Below, one piece after another: positions 17,525 to 25,462 of a stretch of DNA of 64,000 nt; position 1 is the stretch's first letter, and the number at the start of each line of letters is the position of its first letter. Location: NCBI GenBank assembly GCA_039805725.1, contig JBDLTT010000065.1, forward strand, positions 12,014 to 76,013. Reading direction: 5' to 3'. Source of the DNA: Fluviibacter sp039805725 (GTDB taxonomy: Bacteria > Pseudomonadota > Gammaproteobacteria > Burkholderiales > Rhodocyclaceae). Both the position numbers and the translations under genes were made by a program. The notes below the pieces were generated by a model, which was given only the letters and a program-made list of their open reading frames with translations, searched no databases and was not told where the DNA came from.

Positions 17525-18412
17525 CTAACGAACACGGTGGCTGTCGATAAACTCGCGCGCCTTTGATGTCCACGGGTCTGCCACCATGCGACTCAGCATG
17601 GCATCCGCAGCATCCAGCAGATCAGCATCACACTCCTGATGCGGGATCTGCGTGAGATACATGCTGAAGCGTTGCTGATCGCTACGGTAGTGTCGGAGGT
17701 TACCCAAGTGCGCCTGACGACGGCAGCTTGCCAGAAATGCCTGCGATAACCCATCGCGCGGACGCAAGTCTCGCACCTGGATCAGCACATCCTCCCAGCG
17801 CTCGGTACCCAACAAGGCGCGCAATTCCGAACGCAGCGACGCCGTACTGGCGGGAGGACGTGTCTGATTTTTCGCCAACGCCAGCACCTGTAGTGCCGGT
17901 TCATATTGACGGCGAGCGACGAGCATCTCGGCCTCCTGTTCCAGACGTGCGGCAATCAGGGAGGCGTCATCGGATTCAACACGACCCAACCAGATCGCCG
18001 CGCGATCGGCATCGTCCAATCCCTGAGCGGCGCGCGCCGCTAGAAGATCGGCATAACCTGGTGCGAAGCCCAGCTTGCGAGCACATTCCGCCGCGTTGAT
18101 CGCCGCCTCATAGTGACCCTCGAGCAACAGCCGCAACGATGAAAGAAACGCCTGCTCCCCCTTACGCTGACGGCGCAATGCCCGGTAACGCGCCAGGCTT
18201 GCCGGCAAGCGCAGCGCGCCCTGAAGAAGTCTCAGTAATACTGCACCGGTGATCAAGGTTGCCACAATCGTCAGCAGAAGAAAATTCAGCGACATTTCAA
18301 TGCGCCAGGTCGACAGCACAATGAGCGCATACCCATCGTTGCGCGCCATTAGATCAGCCATCGCCACCGCCAGGGTGCCAAGCCCCAGCCCCCAGATCAG
18401 CCACTGTCTCAT
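17525..18412 (-). CDS. hemY: HemY-like inner-membrane protein with tetratricopeptide-type repeats
   Basis: This is a HemY N-terminal family protein, encoded with heme genes in proteobacteria but with no proven enzymatic role. The protein has two N-terminal membrane segments (about 3-20 and 40-62), followed by a helical repeat region rich in Ala/Leu/Arg. At 295 residues it is clearly shorter than the usual 390-420, with the loss apparently in the C-terminal repeats. It overlaps hemX by 4 bases and is the last gene of hemC-hemD-hemX-hemY. It is unrelated to the Bacillus protoporphyrinogen oxidase of the same name. Confidence 0.85.
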   Translation of the reverse strand: MRQWLIWGLGLGTLAVAMADLMARNDGYALIVLSTWRIEMSLNFLLLTIVATLITGAVLLRLLQGALRLPASLARYRALRRQRKGEQAFLSSLRLLLEGHYEAAINAAECARKLGFAPGYADLLAARAAQGLDDADRAAIWLGRVESDDASLIAARLEQEAEMLVARRQYEPALQVLALAKNQTRPPASTASLRSELRALLGTERWEDVLIQVRDLRPRDGLSQAFLASCRRQAHLGNLRHYRSDQQRFSMYLTQIPHQECDADLLDAADAMLSRMVADPWTSKAREFIDSHRVR

Positions 18413-19548
18413 TGTGCCGACCCTTTCGTGCTGTCCTGCGCTTTGGTTGTTTCTGCCGGTTTGGCTGGTTCGCCCGCGGACACCGCAGCTTCTTGCGGCG
18501 CCTCATCTGCAACCAGCGGTTCGCCCGTCAGCGCAGAACGCGCGGCGGCCAATGCCTTACGCGATTCTTCCAAACTCACGGCCGCCGGATCAATGTTCAG
18601 CGCCACCAGCTTTTGCAGCGTTGCCAGATCATCCTTGACCAGGGCATCGGCCGTATCGGCATATTTCATAATCCAGGCACGCGCCTGACCTAGTGTCTGC
18701 TGATACACGCCTGCATTGCGCATAATCAACGCATGTCGGGCGTCGAGGAGCAACAGGCGCAACCCTTGTTGCAAAAACACCTTTTGTTCCGGGGCGATGA
18801 GACCGGCTTCGGCTTGATCGAGTCGCTGCACCCGAATCATGCTACGAATAGCCTGCCAGACGTCCCGAGCAATCGCGACCGCAAAGTGACGGCCACGCTC
18901 CAATAGGGTCGTCGGCGCGACCAGTTCATCAGCCGGGCGCTGGGTATCCGGAGCCTTGTCGACAGGAACGCGTCGATCCTGAATCAGCGGCAGCTTATCA
19001 ATGCTGGCGATCACGATGTCGATACGTTCAACCGCCGACCGGAGATCCAGGACTTGCTGTGATTTCAGAACGACCAGATCGCGGCCAACAGCCAGTCGCA
19101 GGGCCTGGGCGGCGGCACCCGGTTGGTTCGCCAGATTTCGCTGCGCGTTCTGCAAGGCCAGCACCAAGGCCTGGGTATTCCCTGTCCCCTGCCAGATCTG
19201 CCAACCGGCATCGATCTGCTGTTCGATACGATCCAGGCTCATCAGCGCCCGTTCCTGTTGCAAGGACTGGTGCATCTGCTGGACATCGTCACGCAAGCGT
19301 GCCTGATCCGCCATAGCCGCTTCCAACGCCGTCAGTCGTCCATCAACGGTAGCGATCTGGCCAGCTTCGTTATCCAGGGTTTCCCAGAAACGCACCGTGA
19401 CCAACTGTTGGACACCGAAGCCAATGATCAGCAACAGACAAAGCGCCCACACCCACCGACCACCCGGTAAGCGGCGCCGTTGTGCCGGCCGTTTCTTGGT
19501 ATTCGGGGCATCTTGCGGTTGCTGATCCGTCGTCGGGACGTCGCTCAT
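18409..19548 (-). CDS. hemX: HemX-like membrane-anchored protein
   Basis: This is a HemX family protein, historically annotated as a putative uroporphyrinogen-III C-methyltransferase, although no methyltransferase motif is visible. The 379-residue chain has a polar cytoplasmic N-terminus, one membrane segment (WVWALCLLLIIGFGVQQLV, about 29-47), a coiled-coil-like stretch (about 55-100) and a helical periplasmic region. It ends in a Lys/Ala/Thr-rich tail. It lies between hemD and hemY, with a GGAG ribosome-binding site before the ATG. Its function remains open. Confidence 0.85.
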   Translation of the reverse strand: MSDVPTTDQQPQDAPNTKKRPAQRRRLPGGRWVWALCLLLIIGFGVQQLVTVRFWETLDNEAGQIATVDGRLTALEAAMADQARLRDDVQQMHQSLQQERALMSLDRIEQQIDAGWQIWQGTGNTQALVLALQNAQRNLANQPGAAAQALRLAVGRDLVVLKSQQVLDLRSAVERIDIVIASIDKLPLIQDRRVPVDKAPDTQRPADELVAPTTLLERGRHFAVAIARDVWQAIRSMIRVQRLDQAEAGLIAPEQKVFLQQGLRLLLLDARHALIMRNAGVYQQTLGQARAWIMKYADTADALVKDDLATLQKLVALNIDPAAVSLEESRKALAAARSALTGEPLVADEAPQEAAVSAGEPAKPAETTKAQDSTKGSAQ

Positions 19549-19564
19549 GGGATCTCCGTTCTAT

Positions 19565-20362
19565 TCAGGCGAGGTTAGATTCATTATACGTTTGCAAATA
19601 GCGCAACATCCCTTCGTCGCCACCCGCCGTGACCGCCACGTGGGTCCAACCCAACTGACGCGCGGCCTCAGCAATACGCGGGTGGGGCGCAAGCACCGGG
19701 CAGGCCTTGAGCGCCAGCGCCAGATCAGCACTAGCGGCGCTCATGACGCGTTGCAAAGATTCACTGCTGCTAACCAGCAACACTCCGGGTTCCAACCCGG
19801 TTTTGCACCAGATCTGCAGTTCCTGAAGTGCAGCCGGATGCAGCTGCCGGCGGTAAATAGCCACTTCATCCACACGCGCACCCCGCTCTCGTAAAGACTG
19901 CGCTAGAAAGTCTCGACCGCCTTCACCACGGATCAGTGCAAAGGCCTGCCCGCGACAATGCGTTTGTTCAAAAAATGGCGCGGCGAGCAAACCCTCAGAA
20001 TCAAAGTTGCGCTCCGGTAAAACCACCAGCGGGATACGATGCGATTTCAGGACAGCCGCAGACCCCGGGCCGACAGTTGCCGCAGCAACCGCCGATGGCC
20101 AGCCGTCCGAAAGCGCAGCGGACAATGTGGGCCAGGCAACGTTCACGGCATTGGCGCTGATAAAAATGCAGGCACGATATTCGGTCAAACGGTTGGCAAT
20201 GTTTTTTAAGTCTGAGAAATCGTCAACCGGTTGAATCGCCAAGAAGGGAATATGTTGCGCCTCCCCCCCCAACGCACGGATGCCGTCAATAAGTCGATCA
20301 CCCTGGCCTTCTGGTCGCGTCACCAGAAAACGTTTGCCGCGCAGGGGAGGTTGCGGCGACAT
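19565..20362 (-). CDS. hemD: Uroporphyrinogen-III synthase
   Basis: HemD closes hydroxymethylbilane to uroporphyrinogen III with inversion of ring D. The sequence is poorly conserved in this family, but the N-terminal KRFLVTRPEGQGDRL, the ISANAV segment and the two-lobed length of 265 residues fit. The position immediately after hemC settles the call. The ATG at 20362 is used, and a GTG one codon earlier is possible. It is followed by hemX after 16 bases. Confidence 0.9.
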   Translation of the reverse strand: MSPQPPLRGKRFLVTRPEGQGDRLIDGIRALGGEAQHIPFLAIQPVDDFSDLKNIANRLTEYRACIFISANAVNVAWPTLSAALSDGWPSAVAAATVGPGSAAVLKSHRIPLVVLPERNFDSEGLLAAPFFEQTHCRGQAFALIRGEGGRDFLAQSLRERGARVDEVAIYRRQLHPAALQELQIWCKTGLEPGVLLVSSSESLQRVMSAASADLALALKACPVLAPHPRIAEAARQLGWTHVAVTAGGDEGMLRYLQTYNESNLA

Positions 20363-20368
20363 CACAGC

Positions 20369-21304
20369 TCAGGCCGGTCGTTGATTCAGTTGGGCGATGA
20401 GCACGTCTGCACCCTCAGTCAACAAACGTTCGGCCAGCGCCGTACCCAGCGACTCCGCATCCGCCCAGGCGCCACGACACTCTCCTGACACCATTTGTGT
20501 GCCATCGACCGAGGCGACCAACCCGCGCAACCAGAGCTGCTGATGCGTTTCACCTACAGCAAAGCCGGCGATGGGCAGATGGCAACTGCCACCGAGTCGA
20601 CGGGAAAACGCTCGTTCGGCACGCACACAGGCTGCGGTCTCAGCATCCGCCAATCCATTGGCGATTCTCTGATTCTCGGGTTGTGCCTCACAAATCTCGA
20701 TCCCTAGCGCGCCCTGGCCCGGTGCCGGCAACATCTCGGCCGGATCAATCCGCGTACGAATCCGATCCGCCAACCCCAGGCGCACCAGGCCGGCAGCGGC
20801 CAGAATAATCGCGTCATACTCTCCAGCGTCGAGTTTTTTCAGGCGGGTGTCCAGGTTGCCGCGCAATGGCTTGATCACCAGGTGCGGAAACTTCGCCCGC
20901 AACTGTGCCTCGCGGCGCAGACTTGACGTGCCGACCACGGCCCCCGCTGGCAGATCTGCCAGATGATGAAAGCGTGGGCTCACAAAAGCATCGCGCGGAT
21001 CTTCACGCGCGCTGATCGCCGCCAGAACAAAGCCTTCTGGCATCTCCATCGGCACATCTTTCATCGAATGTACCGCCAGATCGGCTCGACCTTCGGCCAT
21101 GGCGACCTCCAGCTCCTTGATGAAAAGCCCCTTACCACCGATGGCCGCGAGCGGCCGATCCAGAATCTGGTCGCCCCGGGTGGTCATCCCCAGGATCTGC
21201 ACATCACGATCCGGGTTCTGTGCCTGCAAGCGGCTTTGGACATGCATGGCCTGCCACATGGCAAGACGGGATTCACGAGAAGCGATAACGAGGGGTTTGG
21301 ACAT
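20369..21304 (-). CDS. hemC: Hydroxymethylbilane synthase (porphobilinogen deaminase)
   Basis: HemC polymerises four porphobilinogens to hydroxymethylbilane on a dipyrromethane cofactor. The 311-residue protein has IASRESRLAMWQA at the N-terminus, VHSMKDVPME, GTSSLRREAQLRA, LRGNLDTRLKKLD and LPAPGQGALGIE. The cofactor Cys is in GGSCHLPIA. The ATG at 21304 (MSKPLVIA) is chosen over an in-frame TTG three codons earlier. It heads the leftward hemCDXY operon and is divergent from argH. Confidence 0.97.
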   Translation of the reverse strand: MSKPLVIASRESRLAMWQAMHVQSRLQAQNPDRDVQILGMTTRGDQILDRPLAAIGGKGLFIKELEVAMAEGRADLAVHSMKDVPMEMPEGFVLAAISAREDPRDAFVSPRFHHLADLPAGAVVGTSSLRREAQLRAKFPHLVIKPLRGNLDTRLKKLDAGEYDAIILAAAGLVRLGLADRIRTRIDPAEMLPAPGQGALGIEICEAQPENQRIANGLADAETAACVRAERAFSRRLGGSCHLPIAGFAVGETHQQLWLRGLVASVDGTQMVSGECRGAWADAESLGTALAERLLTEGADVLIAQLNQRPA

Positions 21305-21374
21305 GGCGATCAATCAATGCAAATTCCACGGACGTGGCACCCGGACGAGTGCAATCCTAGCACGTGCCATCCCT

Positions 21375-21380
21375 TATAAT
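21375..21380 (+). promoter_or_regulatory. Candidate -10 box for argH
   Basis: A perfect TATAAT stands 34 bases before the argH ATG in the hemC-argH divergent region. The -35 side has no good match, so only the -10 is claimed. Confidence 0.45.
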
Positions 21381-21414
21381 ACGGGCTCCCCAGCCACTCT
21401 TGCGACTCATCAAC

Positions 21415-22818
21415 ATGTCTGCCAACGAAAAGACCCCTGCTTCCACGCCCTATACCTGGGCCGGCCGCTTTGACGAGCCGATGTCGGAACTCGTGAAGCG
21501 CTACACCGCCTCGGTCGATTTCGACCAGCGTCTGTGGCAACAGGATATCCGCGGCTCGCTGGCACATGCCCGCATGTTGGCCAAACAGCAAATCATTAGC
21601 GCGCAGGATCTGGCCGAGATTGAACGCGGCATGGCGCAGATTCTGGGCGAACTCGAACGTGGCGAGTTCGTTTGGTCGTTGGATCTGGAAGACGTCCACC
21701 TCAATATCGAGCACCGCCTGACGAGCCTGGTCGGTGACGCCGGCAAGCGTCTGCACACCGGTCGCTCGCGTAACGACCAGGTCGCCACTGATATCCGGCT
21801 GTGGCTCCGTGACAGCATCGATATCCTGATCGAGCTTTTCAAACGACTACAACGCGCGTTGGTCACATTGGCCGAACAGCATGCCGCAACCCCGATGCCG
21901 GGCTTTACCCATTTGCAAGTCGCTCAGCCGGTCACCTTCGGTCATCACCTGATGGCCTATGTGGAAATGCTGGCACGTGACGCCGAACGCCTGACCGATC
22001 TCCGCCGCCGCGTCAACCGGCTGCCCCTGGGCAGCGCCGCGCTGGCTGGTACGACGTACCCCATCGACCGCCATTTCGTCGCCGAGCAACTCGGCTTCGA
22101 GGCTGTTTGTGAGAATTCGCTGGACGCCGTCTCTGATCGTGATTTCGCAATCGAGTTCTGTGCTGCTGCATCGCTAGCGATGATCCACCTTTCCCGCTTC
22201 TCAGAGGAACTGGTGCTGTGGATGACGCCGCGCTTCGGTTTTGTGATGCTGGCCGACCGTTTCTGCACCGGTTCGTCGATCATGCCGCAGAAAAAGAACC
22301 CGGATGTCCCCGAACTCGCCCGCGGCAAAACCGGTCGCGTCATCGGCGATCTGAACACCCTGCTCGTTCTGATGAAGGGGCAACCGCTGGCCTATAACAA
22401 AGACAATCAGGAAGACAAGGAACCCTTGTTTGATGCCGTCGATACACTGACCGACACCCTGCGCATTTTCGTCGATCTGGTACCAGGCATTACCGTGCGC
22501 CCGGAACCAATGGCCAACGCCCTGCTCCAAGGCTACGCCACCGCGACGGATCTGGCCGACTATCTGGTGCGTAAAGGTTTACCCTTCCGCGAAGCACACG
22601 AAGTCGTGGGGCTAGCCGTCAAAGCGGCCGAAAAGAAAGGGGTTGACCTGGCCGATCTCACGCTGAGCGAACTGCAAGCCTTCTCGACGCTGATCGCCCC
22701 GGACGTGGTCAACGCGCTCACCGTCGATGGCTCGCTCGCCGCCCGCAACCATATCGGGGGCACAGCACCGAATCAGGTCAAAGCCGCTATCGAACGTGCC
22801 AAAAAACGACTGGGCTAA
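21415..22818 (+). CDS. argH: Argininosuccinate lyase
   Basis: ArgH splits argininosuccinate into arginine and fumarate, the last step of arginine synthesis. The 467-residue protein belongs to the fumarase/aspartase superfamily and shows GRFDEPMSE at the start, HTGRSRNDQVATD, PGFTHLQVAQP and the superfamily signature GSSIMPQKKNPDVPELARGK. The ATG at 21415 gives the family N-terminus, although the frame is open further upstream. It converges on the GDT1-type gene with a 6-base gap. Confidence 0.97.
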   Translation: MSANEKTPASTPYTWAGRFDEPMSELVKRYTASVDFDQRLWQQDIRGSLAHARMLAKQQIISAQDLAEIERGMAQILGELERGEFVWSLDLEDVHLNIEHRLTSLVGDAGKRLHTGRSRNDQVATDIRLWLRDSIDILIELFKRLQRALVTLAEQHAATPMPGFTHLQVAQPVTFGHHLMAYVEMLARDAERLTDLRRRVNRLPLGSAALAGTTYPIDRHFVAEQLGFEAVCENSLDAVSDRDFAIEFCAAASLAMIHLSRFSEELVLWMTPRFGFVMLADRFCTGSSIMPQKKNPDVPELARGKTGRVIGDLNTLLVLMKGQPLAYNKDNQEDKEPLFDAVDTLTDTLRIFVDLVPGITVRPEPMANALLQGYATATDLADYLVRKGLPFREAHEVVGLAVKAAEKKGVDLADLTLSELQAFSTLIAPDVVNALTVDGSLAARNHIGGTAPNQVKAAIERAKKRLG

Positions 22819-22824
22819 GCGGGT

Positions 22825-23403
22825 TTAAATCGAGGCCCCGGCCAGCGTTGCCACACCGAGCAACAGAAAGAGCACCGCCGTCACGCGGTGCACAAGTTCG
22901 ATCTGGATCTTGCGCAACAACAGGTTGCCGAAAAAAACCAGCGGTACATTGGCAACGAGCATCCCAACGGTAGTCCCCATCACGACCGACAGTAGATCAT
23001 TGAAACGGGCGGCCAGAATCGCCGTGGCGACTTGTGTCTTGTCCCCCATCTCCAGCAAAAAGAATACGACCGTCGTCATCACAAAAACGCCATAGCGGCG
23101 CAATTTCTGTTCTGCGGCATTCTCTTCGTCTTCATCCAGTCGATCCGGGATCAGTGTCCAGATTGCCATGGCAATGAACGAAAGGCCAACGATCCAGCGC
23201 ATCCAGTCGGGACCAAGCCATTCAAAAACGGTGTCACCGACCAGGGCGGCGAGCGCATGATTCAACAGGGTGGCCACGAAGATACCGGCACTGATCGCCC
23301 ACGGCGAACGGTATCTTGCCGCCAAGACCAGGGAGAGCAACTGGGTTTTGTCGCCGATCTCGGCCAGCGCCACGACACCGGTGGCGATCAGGAATGTTTC
23401 CAT
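22825..23403 (-). CDS. TMEM165/GDT1-family cation transporter
   Basis: This is a UPF0016 membrane protein; characterised members export Mn2+ or Ca2+. The 192-residue protein has six predicted membrane segments in two halves, each with the family motif E-x-G-D-K-T-Q (15-21 and 118-124). The halves are joined by an acidic linker (DRLDEDEEN). Its start overlaps the grxD stop (TGATG), so it is probably cotranslated with the Fe-S glutaredoxin. That suggests metal handling, with manganese the likeliest substrate. Confidence 0.9.
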   Translation of the reverse strand: METFLIATGVVALAEIGDKTQLLSLVLAARYRSPWAISAGIFVATLLNHALAALVGDTVFEWLGPDWMRWIVGLSFIAMAIWTLIPDRLDEDEENAAEQKLRRYGVFVMTTVVFFLLEMGDKTQVATAILAARFNDLLSVVMGTTVGMLVANVPLVFFGNLLLRKIQIELVHRVTAVLFLLLGVATLAGASI

Positions 23404-23735
23404 CAGTTTTTATACGGTTCGAGAAGCGTCTGTAATTCACCCGCCTGAAACATTTCCATCATGATGTCACTGCCGCCAATAAACTCACCATTCACATACA
23501 GCTGAGGAATCGTGGGCCAGTTGGCGTAAACCTTGACACCCTCACGTACGTCCGGGTTTTCCAGAACGTTGACGCTAAAAAATTTGCTGACGCCGCTTTC
23601 GCGCAAAAGCTTACAGGCACGCTGGGAAAATCCACACTGCGGAAACTGCGGCGTTCCCTTCATGTACAGCACAACGGGGTGGCCTTTCACCTGTTCGTCG
23701 ATGAGGGTCAGAACCGGATTGTTGTTATCGCTCAT
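23403..23735 (-). CDS. grxD: Monothiol glutaredoxin, CGFS type
   Basis: Grx4-type monothiol glutaredoxins carry and transfer [2Fe-2S] clusters and partner BolA proteins. The 110-residue protein has VVLYMKGTPQFPQCGFS with the active Cys at 34, then WPTIPQLYVNGEFIGGSDI, which binds glutathione. The length is normal. Its stop overlaps the start of the GDT1-type transporter gene. Confidence 0.96.
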   Translation of the reverse strand: MSDNNNPVLTLIDEQVKGHPVVLYMKGTPQFPQCGFSQRACKLLRESGVSKFFSVNVLENPDVREGVKVYANWPTIPQLYVNGEFIGGSDIMMEMFQAGELQTLLEPYKN

Positions 23736-23807
23736 GGTGAAACTCCGTCTTCTCTGGGGTTACAAAGTGCAAGGAGTCTAGCCAAGAGCCTGTCGGGCGT
23801 CAAACAG

Positions 23808-24245
23808 CTAGTGGTAGGGGTGCCGTATGCGCTCGACCAGGCTATATAGCCCCATCCCCGCCAGCAACGCCACTACATAAACGAGGCCAGCATCCAATCC
23901 GGCGCCCAACAGCACCAATCCGGGCCCCGGACAGATACCGGTCAGACCCCAACCAATACCGAACAGTACGGAACCGCCAATCAAACGGCCATTGATTGTC
24001 CGGTTGGTTGGCAGGTTCAAGGGTTCGCCCAAGAGGGTGAGACGTCGTTGACGCAATAGCGCAAACCCCAGGCTGCCGACCACCAAGCCACCGCCCATGA
24101 CCAGCCCGAGCGATGGGTCCCACAGTCCCGCCACGTTTAGAAAACCAATGACCTTTTCCGGGTTGGCCATGCCAGACAGAATCAACCCCGTACCGAGCAA
24201 CAAGCCGGCCAGACCGGCCGTGAGCCAATGCATCGTCGATTTCAT
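23808..24245 (-). CDS. YeeE/YedE-type membrane protein, second half-transporter (PmpB-like)
   Basis: A 145-residue membrane protein of the DUF6691/YeeE-YedE group, with four hydrophobic segments and the motifs LILSGMANPEKVIGFL and GICPGPGLV, the latter bearing the family Cys. YeeE/YedE proteins move sulfur compounds such as thiosulfate across the inner membrane. This half-size pair is usually found next to BigR-like regulators. The ATG at 24245 overlaps the previous gene by 4 bases, and the open frame upstream has no such support. The substrate is not known from sequence. Confidence 0.82.
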   Translation of the reverse strand: MKSTMHWLTAGLAGLLLGTGLILSGMANPEKVIGFLNVAGLWDPSLGLVMGGGLVVGSLGFALLRQRRLTLLGEPLNLPTNRTINGRLIGGSVLFGIGWGLTGICPGPGLVLLGAGLDAGLVYVVALLAGMGLYSLVERIRHPYH

Positions 24246-24703
24246 GCGGCACCTCCCAAAAGATGCCGCATGACGTACACCGTCACCATCGCCGAACCCA
24301 TGAAACACAACACTGCAACCAGCGAGCGCAATGAGAATCTGGAAAGCCCACAGATACCATGCCCACTCGTACATCCGTTGGCATAGCGGGTACCCAATCC
24401 GACCAGCACGCCGCCCACCAGCAAACCGATCAGCCCGGTCTGCTCATGGACCTCGGGCAACCGGGCAAAAACGCGCCACACAAGTGGCGACACTATGAGC
24501 CCAAACAAAAATGCAACACGCCAGCCAAAAGCCTCATGCTTGCGCTGCACCACCAGATCGACCATGTGACCGATGATGCCGCTAATGCCCGCAATCCGGC
24601 CATTCGTCCAAGCCAACCATACGGCAGCGGTGCCGATCATGCCGCCGCCGAGCAATGCGGCGAGGGCAGCCGCTCCGTTAAACGCATTCCAATCAATCAT
24701 CAT
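24242..24703 (-). CDS. YeeE/YedE-type membrane protein, first half-transporter (PmpA-like)
   Basis: A 153-residue YeeE/YedE-family membrane protein with four or five hydrophobic segments. It carries the signature LGTRYANGCTSGHGICGLSRFS, whose Cys residues belong to the sulfur-conducting family motif. It overlaps bigR upstream (ATGATGA) and the second half-transporter downstream, so the three genes form one tight operon. An AAGGA ribosome-binding site precedes the ATG at 24703. Transport of a sulfur species under persulfide control is an inference from the family and the regulator. Confidence 0.85.
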   Translation of the reverse strand: MMIDWNAFNGAAALAALLGGGMIGTAAVWLAWTNGRIAGISGIIGHMVDLVVQRKHEAFGWRVAFLFGLIVSPLVWRVFARLPEVHEQTGLIGLLVGGVLVGLGTRYANGCTSGHGICGLSRFSLRSLVAVLCFMGSAMVTVYVMRHLLGGAA

Positions 24704-25125
24704 GATCGAGTTCCTTTCCCGGCTTTCTGACCGTACGGCCTGACCTCGCCAGCTGCGGGCACCCCACAATAGAGACGGTGAAGAGTTTCTAGAAGCGCTT
24801 GCACGTGAGGATGCGCCACACTGTAATAGATAAATTTACCATCGCGCCGGGTAGCGACCAGACCTTCATTGCGCAGCACACCGAGCTGCTGAGAGAGCGT
24901 AGGCTGATGAATATCGAGCATCTCTTCCAATTCGCCAACCGAGTATTCTCCCTGCAGCATCTGGCAGAGCAACAACAAACGATCCGGGTTACCCATCACC
25001 TTGAGCAGGGACACCACCTGTCCGGCCTGATGCCGCATCCACTCCAGATCCAAAACCGGTGCATTAGCCGGTGTGGACTGTTTTGCCTTGCGGGTTTGAC
25101 GCGTGTTATTTAGTGCAACAGACAT
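24700..25125 (-). CDS. bigR: ArsR-family persulfide-sensing repressor (BigR/SqrR type)
   Basis: A winged-helix repressor of 141 residues. The recognition region SVGELEEMLDIHQPTLSQQLGVLR is followed by the wing RRDGKFIYYSV. It has exactly two Cys in the conserved part, C54 (LLLLCQ) and C120 (LHRLYC), 66 residues apart. That spacing matches the redox pair of BigR (C42/C108), which forms a di- or tetrasulfide link with reactive sulfur and then releases DNA. The ATG at 25125 matches the family start. It heads an operon with two YeeE/YedE half-transporters. Confidence 0.85.
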   Translation of the reverse strand: MSVALNNTRQTRKAKQSTPANAPVLDLEWMRHQAGQVVSLLKVMGNPDRLLLLCQMLQGEYSVGELEEMLDIHQPTLSQQLGVLRNEGLVATRRDGKFIYYSVAHPHVQALLETLHRLYCGVPAAGEVRPYGQKAGKGTRS

Positions 25126-25157
25126 AGAATTAAATGACCGTGAGTTCTTCCCCCGAC

Positions 25158-25190
25158 AATATACCATTAAATATATTCATAAACTACGAA
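25158..25190 (-). promoter_or_regulatory. AT-rich promoter/operator region upstream of bigR
   Basis: A sharply AT-rich block 33-65 bases before the bigR ATG contains the small palindrome AATATATT (25170-25177) and, on the minus strand, TATATT as a possible -10. BigR-type repressors bind AT-rich dyads overlapping their own promoters, so this is the likely operator. No exact consensus dyad could be fixed. Confidence 0.4.
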
Positions 25191-25240
25191 ACTGATAGCC
25201 CCCATCCTGGCGACAACTTGCCGTGCGTTAAAATGGCGGC

Positions 25241-25456
25241 ATGAAAAAACCGACCTGGCGCAAGCCCAGCGGCGCGCCCGTTTCCTGCACTGAAAAAATC
25301 AAAGTTCTGAACGAGAACTATGAAGAGTTACGAACGCTTGCCCAAGAAGCGCTCGACGATGCACTGCTCATGGGCTGTAGCGAACAGCAGATTCGCGACA
25401 TTTTGCGTCAGATGATTGACGACCTTTCCACGACGTATAACGAACTTCCGGAGTAG
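25241..25456 (+). CDS. Small conserved protein of unknown function (71 residues)
   Basis: A short acidic helical protein. The N-terminus (KPTWRKPSGAPVSCTEKIKVLNEN) is followed by two amphipathic helices. It resembles small proteins I recall from many betaproteobacterial genomes, for which no function is established. The single Cys sits in PVSCTEK, with another in LMGCSEQ. It stands alone on the plus strand, facing the CsoSCA-like gene with a 6-base gap between their stops. Composition is like that of its neighbours. Confidence 0.8.
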   Translation: MKKPTWRKPSGAPVSCTEKIKVLNENYEELRTLAQEALDDALLMGCSEQQIRDILRQMIDDLSTTYNELPE

Positions 25457-25462
25457 GCCGGA

